Below, one piece after another: positions 26,437-34,256 of a stretch of DNA of 34,256 nt (the stretch's first letter is position 1; the number at the start of each line of letters is the position of its first letter). This DNA comes from an uncultured Lachnospiraceae bacterium. GTDB lineage: Bacteria > Bacillota > Clostridia > Lachnospirales > Lachnospiraceae. The stretch spans positions 1-34,256 of the forward strand of contig CAMWXE010000060.1 in NCBI GenBank assembly GCA_947178145.1, in the 5' to 3' direction. The notes beneath the pieces were generated by a model. That model was not told the origin of the DNA. It saw nothing but the letters and a program-made list of their open reading frames with translations, and did no database searches. Both the position numbers and the translations under genes were made by a program.

Positions 26437-28118
26437 TCCCTATCGTCATTATAATATAATGTAAAATGTCCATTCATCAGATGATCGCCGTATTTTTCTT
26501 CCAGCATGTGTGCCTGATCGCTGCGATAATCGATCAACAGCAGATCCGAGTCATCGTGAGTGCCCAGGTCATAATCCTTTTTAACAATATGTATCGATGT
26601 ATCCCGCATCATAAACTGCAGAATACCAATATTCCCAAAGTCCTCACCGCCTGTGCTGTAATAAACTTCTCTGTCACCCTCAGGATTTAACTCATGTATT
26701 TTCTGCACGATCAACGTATCCCTGTAACATCCAAGTCTGGCAGCATCGATATACATGGTCGACAATCGTATTCCGATCACGATCTGCATTGCCACCAGAA
26801 ACATCAAAAACACCTCTCTGCCCTTCTGTCTTCCTGTCCACCAGATCCCCATACATGCCATGGAAGTCAGCACCGCATACACCAGATATACCCTCCAGTA
26901 AAACGAAACTGGCTTAAAGCTGTCCGGGTCGTAAAGCCAGCTGATCCCACAGATCGAATTTCCGAAAAAAGACATCTGACCATTTTGGCGCAGGCTAATC
27001 ACCACCAGACATGTCATGACAGCCTCGATCCCAAGGATTACAGCTATTCTGCACACTGCCTTATTTGCTGCCATGCTTTTCGCCCGCAATTCTTTGATAC
27101 CCATCATAATCAATACAGGCATCACATATTCATGATAACGTCCATAAGTGAGTGTATCTACCCTTCCCGGATGTATGGTATATACGGCACAAATCATCAC
27201 TGCTGCCATCGTTGAAAACAGTACAAACAGCGGAAAGCACCTTCCCTTTTTCACGCCCCTGAGTGCATAGACAATTCCCAAATATGCCGTTCCAAAGCTT
27301 GCCAGTCCCAGATACAATAATTTTCCTGATACACTGATAATCAGATTTACGAGTCCCTCTTCTGAGAAAATGTATACGATTTTGTCAAACTGTCCAGCAT
27401 AGTCATTTGCATTTTTCAATGCATTCTCCGTGTCCCCATACACCATGCCTGTCCAATAATTCTTTATCAAAATTCCCACTGCAAAGGCAAAGGTCATTCC
27501 CATAATCAGTGCCGACATGTATCTTATTTTCTCTCCGCCCCTTTTTACACGATATACAAGCAATACTATCACTCCGGATAGCAGGACACCGACCGTACGC
27601 ATATGCACAAAATACAAATAGAGCATTGCCGCGATCATCAGTGTCAGATACCACTTCTGATCCGTCTGGAGATACTTTAATAAGAGTATACATATGACCA
27701 AATAAAGCGCGACAACCAAAATTTCCGCAAAGGTAGTTCCAGCATAGAAAATCCATGTAGGATAAAATGCCGCTACTGCTGCTGCGTAGAATGTCTTTCC
27801 CATTTTCTGTAATAGAAAAAAACATACCGCAAGCAGTGCAAAGTTTACAAACAGCGCTGTGCGATAAGCAGTCACTGCATCTTTGATCAACAAAAAAACA
27901 GGGAGCAGAATGAGGCTGTATCCGTAAGAGTAATAAGAGCTCAAGGATGCGATATCCGACCAGTCATATCCGGCAAGCCTGGCTGCATAAGACCAGTAGC
28001 CAAACTCGTCGGCCGGGAAATAGAATCCATAACTCTTGCTTATGTCATGGCATGCTATACAGATCATAAGCAATGTAAACAGTATGTCGTATCTCCTCTG
28101 CAGGCACCATGCTCTCAT
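26433..28118 (-). CDS. GT-C type membrane glycosyltransferase
   Basis: 561 residues, about eleven membrane helices. Right after the first helix comes YFPADEFGYWSYAARL, with the Asp-Glu pair (37-38) at the GT-C catalytic position. The last 110 residues form a soluble domain (MYIDAARLGCYRDT onward). It probably moves a polyprenyl-phosphate sugar onto a glycan or protein outside. The ATG at 28118 has AGGGGGAG about ten bases upstream; the frame also opens eight codons earlier with GTG, but without a ribosome site. Unlike the other two GT-C genes of the locus it has no G/C run of eight or more. Confidence 0.8.
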   Translation of the reverse strand: MRAWCLQRRYDILFTLLMICIACHDISKSYGFYFPADEFGYWSYAARLAGYDWSDIASLSSYYSYGYSLILLPVFLLIKDAVTAYRTALFVNFALLAVCFFLLQKMGKTFYAAAVAAFYPTWIFYAGTTFAEILVVALYLVICILLLKYLQTDQKWYLTLMIAAMLYLYFVHMRTVGVLLSGVIVLLVYRVKRGGEKIRYMSALIMGMTFAFAVGILIKNYWTGMVYGDTENALKNANDYAGQFDKIVYIFSEEGLVNLIISVSGKLLYLGLASFGTAYLGIVYALRGVKKGRCFPLFVLFSTMAAVMICAVYTIHPGRVDTLTYGRYHEYVMPVLIMMGIKELRAKSMAANKAVCRIAVILGIEAVMTCLVVISLRQNGQMSFFGNSICGISWLYDPDSFKPVSFYWRVYLVYAVLTSMACMGIWWTGRQKGREVFLMFLVAMQIVIGIRLSTMYIDAARLGCYRDTLIVQKIHELNPEGDREVYYSTGGEDFGNIGILQFMMRDTSIHIVKKDYDLGTHDDSDLLLIDYRSDQAHMLEEKYGDHLMNGHFTLYYNDDRE

Positions 28119-28164
28119 CTCCCCCAAACTCCCCCTGTTCACTTACACTGCAGCATTTCTGTAT

Positions 28165-28791
28165 TTATTGCGCTACCAGTGCATATGTGCCAATACCAGC
28201 CTGTACTGCAAAGGTGACAGTTGCCGGATTGGTATCCTGGTCCTCAAGAATTGTGATTACACCGCCCGGCTGTACACAAATCACTGAGTACGTCTTTGTA
28301 AGATCAGCGTCTGCGGGAAGCCCTGTTGCCATTGCTACACTACCGTCCTCAAGCGCTACCCACTTACCATCTTCCTTTGCTCCAAGGTCAACATTCAATG
28401 CAGTAAGCATTTCAGCACCTTCGCCCAGTGCATCTATCGCTGCATTGATACTATCCATAGCTTTTGAGCTTTTTGTGGGATCTGTGTCATAAATTGTAAT
28501 CGCTGGCACCTGTCCGTCCTTCAGTCCGAGACTTGCCTTTACATCTGCAAGCGGTGTAATAACTGCTGCTCCCTGCACACTCTTTGCTGCATAAGCGCCT
28601 GCTATGGATGTTTTCACAGTAGTCCCTGCCACCTCAATTGGCGCATCTGCAGTCTGTACATCTTCTGAATCTGTGTTGCTCTCAGATTTGCTGGAACTGC
28701 TTGAGTCATAGTATGATGCACTTACTGTCATTGCTGATGACATTACTAATGTTGCTGCAAGTGATGCAGCAAGAATTTTTTTGAGTTTCAT
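28165..28791 (-). CDS. Secreted protein of unknown function, first gene of the locus
   Basis: 208 residues. A classic signal peptide (MKLKKILAASLAATLVMSSA, cleavage near VSA-SYY) is followed by a Ser-rich acidic linker (YYDSSSSSKSESNTDSED) and a compact domain of about 150 residues without cysteines or known motifs, ending in a beta-rich TFAVQAGIGTYALVAQ. The ribosome site AAGGAGG is the strongest in the window, which fits high expression. It ends 46 bases before the GT-C start and shares its direction, so it may head the operon. I do not recognise the family. Confidence 0.82.
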   Translation of the reverse strand: MKLKKILAASLAATLVMSSAMTVSASYYDSSSSSKSESNTDSEDVQTADAPIEVAGTTVKTSIAGAYAAKSVQGAAVITPLADVKASLGLKDGQVPAITIYDTDPTKSSKAMDSINAAIDALGEGAEMLTALNVDLGAKEDGKWVALEDGSVAMATGLPADADLTKTYSVICVQPGGVITILEDQDTNPATVTFAVQAGIGTYALVAQ

Positions 28792-28830
28792 GGTAAATTC
28801 CTCCTTCTCAGTCTTATATGACCAATTGTT

Positions 28831-28836
28831 ATTATA
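28831..28836 (-). promoter_or_regulatory. Possible -10 box ahead of the polysaccharide locus
   Basis: A perfect TATAAT on the minus strand lies 40 bases before the secreted-protein start in AT-rich DNA. No good -35 match was found 16-18 bases upstream, so confidence is low. Confidence 0.3.
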
Positions 28837-29000
28837 ATACGATTTAAGTTTTTTAGCTATAATTTTAAGTTAATTTAGCTTTTCATTCCAGATTTTGTGC
28901 ACTATTGCTAAAAGTTCTGTCCTATTTATCCTGTTGGACATGCTATGGAACTTATTTCGAAAAAAAACAAGATGGGGAATTAAACCTAGAGCGTGTTTGA

Positions 29001-29080
29001 AAAATGCTTTCTGCCAGACGCGCGTCACAGTTTGCGGGAGAAAATGCTTTCTGCCAGATGTGCGTCACAGTTTGCGGGAG
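29001..29080. repeat. Tandem duplication of a 40-base unit
   Basis: Two adjacent 40-base copies starting AAAATGCTTTCTGCCAGA and ending CAGTTTGCGGGAG differ at only two positions. The unit has no open frame of note. The rest of the gap 28792-29192 holds AT-rich DNA next to the operon start, then a short palindrome AAGGCAATGCCTT near 29141, and no gene. Confidence 0.85.
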
Positions 29081-29192
29081 ATTAAGTCATCTTACAGATG
29101 ACTGGCCAAATGAAGGAGACATAGGAGGCATAGGCATAAAGGCAATGCCTTACGTTGACTGAATTTGGCGCAATTATCGCGCAAAGTGGTGA

Positions 29193-29204
29193 ACAGGGAG
29201 TGAC
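29193..29204 (-). repeat. Truncated terminal CRISPR repeat
   Basis: ACAGGGAGTGAC is the last 12 bases (as written) of the CRISPR repeat. It stands exactly 34 bases, one spacer length, before the first full repeat. The other 20 bases are replaced by unrelated sequence. Confidence 0.75.
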
Positions 29205-29238
29205 AATTATGTCGCCGGAATTTATGGAGCATGGACGC

Positions 29239-32200
29239 ATTTCAATCCACACTCCCGCACAGGAAGTGACGACAAGACGCACACAGTACTGGTTGAAGAT
29301 CCAGCATTTCAATCCACACTCCCGCACAGGGAGTGACCTGGTCAGACAGCCGGCAGACTGCGAAGATACAAAATTTCAATCCACACTCCCGCACAGGGAG
29401 TGACAGAACCTCTCGCCCGATTTCGTCCCGGTTGTCAATTTCAATCCACACTCCCGCACAGGGAGTGACCCTGCCTGCGGTTGTCAGATAACTGTGCAGG
29501 AAAATTTCAATCCACACTCCCGCACAGGGAGTGACGTTGTATGAGTTTGAGGACGGCACAAAGATTTACATTTCAATCCACACTCCCGCACAGGGAGTGA
29601 CCCATATCAAGATAATGTCAATGCATGTCTGTAATGATTTCAATCCACACTCCCGCACAGGGAGTGACTTGCAGCAGAGGCGGCGTTACCGCTGGCTTAT
29701 GAATTTCAATCCACACTCCCGCACAGGGAGTGACGCACAGAAGGCAGAGACGCAGGCAATGGGACTGAATATTTCAATCCACACTCCCGCACAGGGAGTG
29801 ACCGTTGTGGGATGGGACCTTACCATTCCGCAGTAGAAATTTCAATCCACACTCCCGCACAGGGAGTGACGACAGGGACGACGGCAACAGCGAGTGTCGT
29901 ATTAGATTTCAATCCACACTCCCGCACAGGGAGTGACTCAAGATAAACCTTATTGAGATCAAGCAGCTTTATTTCAATCCACACTCCCGCACAGGGAGTG
30001 ACCCATTTCTACAAGGCTACCCGGAGTGGCTTCAGGCATTTCAATCCACACTCCCGCACAGGGAGTGACTGTAATTGACAAGTTTACGTTTGATGGAATA
30101 GCCATTTCAATCCACACTCCCGCACAGGGAGTGACATACGATTGGGACAAAGCTTAATGCGGAGTTGATATTTCAATCCACACTCCCGCACAGGGAGTGA
30201 CTTTTTTCCGTCCCAGTAGCACGCTTTGGCTTTAAATTTCAATCCACACTCCCGCACAGGGAGTGACGAAAGGGCTCCGCCTACTGCATCAAAGAATCCT
30301 ATTTCAATCCACACTCCCGCACAGGGAGTGACGAACCACCACAGGAGCCTTGTCAACAAAGCTCTTATTTCAATCCACACTCCCGCACAGGGAGTGACGG
30401 AAGAATGAGAGTCCGTCATAGCACTTCTCCGTATTTCAATCCACACTCCCGCACAGGGAGTGACGTGTACGAAAAGGTCAGTGTGTATGATATAGGGCAT
30501 TTCAATCCACACTCCCGCACAGGGAGTGACAACAGATTCTATGATTAAAATAGCTGACTGGCTATTTCAATCCACACTCCCGCACAGGGAGTGACTATAA
30601 TTCCTTTTTCAATTCCCCAGTTCTCCTCATATTTCAATCCACACTCCCGCACAGGGAGTGACATAGTGCCCGGCGTTGTATGCTGTCTGTATGTTGGTAT
30701 TTCAATCCACACTCCCGCACAGGGAGTGACATCTCAATCCCGACACTTGCACCGCCCCCACCTGCATTTCAATCCACACTCCCGCACAGGGAGTGACAAC
30801 TGGCTGAATACATAGAAGACCTGCTCTCAACTATTTCAATCCACACTCCCGCACAGGGAGTGACACATAATAAAACACATCTGAAAGGAGTATTTTCATA
30901 TTTCAATCCACACTCCCGCACAGGGAGTGACTTGGCAGTTCTCCTGAATATTGATTGCGCAAAATTTATTTCAATCCACACTCCCGCACAGGGAGTGACA
31001 GGGAGTGTTTACCGGGGATTGGACAAGTGCGCTATTTCAATCCACACTCCCGCACAGGGAGTGACTCAGGGCCTCCTTTATTATTTTTAATTCCTCATCT
31101 ATTTCAATCCACACTCCCGCACAGGGAGTGACAAGGCAGCAGAAGCTGGAGGCAGAAATCGCCTTATTTCAATCCACACTCCCGCACAGGGAGTGACTTT
31201 ACATCGAAAAGGGATTCGTTGTCAGCATTGATCTATTTCAATCCACACTCCCGCACAGGGAGTGACTAATCCTCTGGCACTGTAATACTGCGCCTGTACG
31301 GATTTCAATCCACACTCCCGCACAGGGAGTGACTATTATCAATGGCTTTCTGCGGATCCCGTCCCAATTTCAATCCACACTCCCGCACAGGGAGTGACTA
31401 AACATCTGTAATAAACATTTTTATTCTCCTTTTCTATTTCAATCCACACTCCCGCACAGGGAGTGACGTTTCATCTGCTCCCGCACCATATTTTCCATGC
31501 TATTTCAATCCACACTCCCGCACAGGGAGTGACCGTTCCGATTGTCGCCCCACTTGTCACACGGATTTATTTCAATCCACACTCCCGCACAGGGAGTGAC
31601 ACTTCCTCAATCACTCCGATCTTGTATCCGGTGGATTTCAATCCACACTCCCGCACAGGGAGTGACACCGTATACTTTCCGTTAAGCACTGGGTACTTTG
31701 CATTTCAATCCACACTCCCGCACAGGGAGTGACTGCTGTCGGGAACATGGATGTACAGGCAGCTAATATTTCAATCCACACTCCCGCACAGGGAGTGACC
31801 TCATAGGGATTACATATTTATTAACAAATTAATATTTCAATCCACACTCCCGCACAGGGAGTGACACTTCCTCAATCACTCCGATCTTGTATCCGGTGGA
31901 TTTCAATCCACACTCCCGCACAGGGAGTGACACCGTATACTTTCCGTTAAGCACTGGGTACTTTGCATTTCAATCCACACTCCCGCACAGGGAGTGACCT
32001 TTACATTCGGAACTGCGCCCATATATTTCCCATTTCAATCCACACTCCCGCACAGGGAGTGACTGATGGCAAAAAGTGGAATGGATATAACCAGCGAGAT
32101 TTCAATCCACACTCCCGCACAGGGAGTGACCCTGCGCAGTGCTGCCAAAGGCGGCGAAGCGCTCGATTTCAATCCACACTCCCGCACAGGGAGTGACAGG

Positions 32201-34188
32201 ATGCAGCTGACTTTCTGAAAAAAGAATATGATTTCAATCCACACTCCCGCACAGGGAGTGACCAATCATGAGGTCTATGCCCCCGGTTACTTCATTATTT
32301 CAATCCACACTCCCGCACAGGGAGTGACTATATACAGTCTGGTAAATTCCAGGCGTGGCTCATTATTTCAATCCACACTCCCGCACAGGGAGTGACGCGT
32401 AAGGGAGGACAGAGAGGATAATGGGGTTTATTTCAATCCACACTCCCGCACAGGGAGTGACATGCAACAGCGGTCTTTATACGTGACAACATCATTATTT
32501 CAATCCACACTCCCGCACAGGGAGTGACACAGCTGATAATTCCGGCACAGTAACCATAGGCGATTTCAATCCACACTCCCGCACAGGGAGTGACATGCAA
32601 CAGCGGTCTTTATACGTGACAACATCATTATTTCAATCCACACTCCCGCACAGGGAGTGACTTTTGGAATACCTTGCAAAAGCACAGTATATGCAATTTC
32701 AATCCACACTTCCGCACAGGGAGTGACAAACAAGTGGATCAAGTTCAGCACCAGGCACAGGATTTCAATCCACACTCCCGCACAGGGAGTGACGCTAGGT
32801 GCATTATGAGAGTATTGGTAGCTTGCGAAATTTCAATCCACACTCCCGCACAGGGAGTGACAAACTTAATCGACAACCTGACATCCCCAGCGCAATTTCA
32901 ATCCACACTCCCGCACAGGGAGTGACCCAGCATCTGTTAAAGCATACGTCCGTTTGGCAAAATTTCAATCCACACTCCCGCACAGGGAGTGACTTTCAAT
33001 ACTCCGGTTATCTAAAATATTATCAAATTTCAATCCACACTCCCGCACAGGGAGTGACAAATCTGATTGGTGGAATAGACATTTATCTTGCAATTTCAAT
33101 CCACACTCCCGCACAGGGAGTGACGGTATGACTTGTTAGGAATTATACAATCGAGAAAATTTCAATCCACACTCCCGCACAGGGAGTGACCCATCTGGAA
33201 TACGAAAGAAAGGAGAATTATCATATTTCAATCCACACTCCCGCACAGGGAGTGACGGACAACTCGCGGATACATTAAAGGCTTTATGGATTTCAATCCA
33301 CACTCCCGCACAGGGAGTAACGCAGCCGTTCCTTTAAGACTTTTACAACGTGCGTGATTTCAATCCACACTCCCGCACAGGGAGTGACTAAACGTACCGC
33401 GGACTTTTTGGACAAGTATGCAATTTCAATCCACACTCCCGCACAGGGAGTGACAGAAAACGTTATGAGCAGGCAGGGTTATGGAAGGATTTCAATCCAC
33501 ACTCCCGCACAGGGAGTGACGCATGGAGACCGGACCTGATCGTACTGGATGACATCATTTCAATCCACACTCCCGCACAGGGAGTGACGCAGATAACTTG
33601 TCCGCTGCGGCAGGTGGTGCAGATATTTCAATCCACACTCCCGCACAGGGAGTGACGACGGGACAACATTTGCCACATTCCGCGAGCACATATTTCAATC
33701 CACACTCCCGCACAGGGAGTGACTCTGCGCCAATATCAGCAGTCACGCATATAAAGGATTTCAATCCACACTCCCGCACAGGGAGTGACTCTGCCTGGTA
33801 TCTGCTGCCTTCGACTTTTTTACCATTTCAATCCACACTCCCGCACAGGGAGTGACTAGGCTGTATAACTGGAAATGCAGATTTGAAAAAATTTCAATCC
33901 ACACTCCCGCACAGGGAGTGACAATTGTTTTCCACAAATTATCAAGATATGGCTTAATTTCAATCCACACTCCCGCACAGGGAGTGACTCTGTAGCCGTC
34001 ACGCCGATACTTGCAAGATATTATTTCAATCCACACTCCCGCACAGGGAGTGACCTGGTCCCTTGATTTCACTTCCTATAACAATATAAATTTCAATCCA
34101 CACTCCCGCACAGGGAGTGACGCGTTACTTTTCCGGCATTGTACAGATCTGCCATGATTTCAATCCACACTCCCGCACAGGGAGTGAC
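29239..34188 (-). CRISPR. CRISPR array, 75 repeats of 32 bases, type I-C-like repeat
   Basis: I count 75 copies of a 32-base repeat and 74 spacers of 33-37 bases. Read on the minus strand the repeat begins GTCACTCCCTGTGCGGGAG and ends GTGGATTGAAAT. The CTCCC/GGGAG hairpin and ATTGAAAT end are the type I-C pattern. This implies transcription from the right, with the leader beyond 34188 and the oldest spacers near 29239. The leftmost repeat carries a G-to-A change, as expected for the trailer end. Other variants are at 32696-32727 (C to T) and 33290-33321 (G to A). Two adjacent spacers (31601-31634, 31667-31701) recur at 31866-31899 and 31932-31966. Another at 32462-32496 recurs at 32595-32629. 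No cas genes lie in the window. Confidence 0.97.
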
Positions 34189-34207
34189 CATCTATAACTA
34201 CAGATAA

Positions 34208-34256
34208 GGAACTGTAGAAAAATAAGTGACACATCTTGACTTGTCTATTTCTCCGA
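34208..34256. repeat. Second copy of the palindromic element (cut by window end)
   Basis: These 49 bases match 7971-8019 with three differences, starting GGAACTGTAG. The copy begins 19 bases after the last CRISPR repeat and continues outside the window. Confidence 0.85.

Noticed and set aside
29155..34072. Many open frames across the CRISPR array encoding repeated peptides such as ISIHTPAQGVT or VTPCAGVWIEI
   Set aside because: They are translations of the 32-base repeat in different frames on both strands, lack ribosome sites and are broken by spacers.
1..34256. tRNA, rRNA, riboswitch or phage integration site
   Set aside because: Nothing resembling tRNA cloverleaf sequence, rRNA segments, integrase genes or known riboswitch cores was seen by eye on either strand.

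Overview
The window looks like a chromosomal segment of a low-to-mid GC Gram-positive Firmicute, most plausibly a gut-type Lachnospiraceae/Clostridia. The grounds are AGGAGG-type ribosome sites, a clostridial-style glucose-6-phosphate isomerase, a BlaR1-type gene, and an ABC-dependent cell-surface polysaccharide locus with an LtaS-like enzyme. The species assignment is inference.

Layout. (1) 1-6.1 kb holds mixed genes: a 3'-incomplete unknown protein carrying a 13-residue repeat (-), a Nudix hydrolase (+), pgi (-) converging on it at a shared terminator, an unknown membrane protein (-), and a blaR1-like sensor protease (+) preceded by a wrecked blaI. Between the last two sits a nested pair of small non-coding mobile elements, each with terminal inverted repeats and perfect target duplications. 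(2) 6.1-28.8 kb is one long minus-strand polysaccharide locus, read from 28.8 kb down to 6.1 kb: secreted protein, GT-C membrane glycosyltransferase, SH3 membrane protein, polyprenyl-phosphate GT2, GT4, two GT2, a TuaH-like GT, wecB, Wzm-like permease, Wzt-like ATPase, second GT-C, a 1420-residue methyltransferase/GT/GT/GT2 fusion, a short membrane protein, a third GT-C that is frameshifted at a run of ten G, a palindromic repeat element, and an LtaS-like transferase. Several genes overlap by ATGA or sit within about 60 bases of each other, which suggests co-transcription. (3) 29.2-34.2 kb is a CRISPR array of 75 full 32-base repeats (74 spacers) with a type I-C-like repeat. No cas genes lie in the window. 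The right end of the array abuts a second copy of the palindromic element seen at 8 kb.

How the genes may work together (inference). The cytoplasmic GTs and the fusion protein would build a polymer containing a sugar derived from UDP-ManNAc. Wzm/Wzt, with its C-terminal glycan-recognition domain, would export it. The membrane GT2 would charge undecaprenyl phosphate with a sugar that the GT-C enzymes add outside the membrane, and the LtaS-like enzyme would add a phospho-alcohol. This resembles the logic of the streptococcal group A carbohydrate genes gacD/E, gacI, gacL and gacH. Two of the three GT-C genes contain poly-G tracts (10 G, currently out of frame; 8 G, in frame), so the outside decoration may be phase-variable. 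No initiating sugar-phosphate transferase, ligase, tRNA or rRNA was seen in the window.
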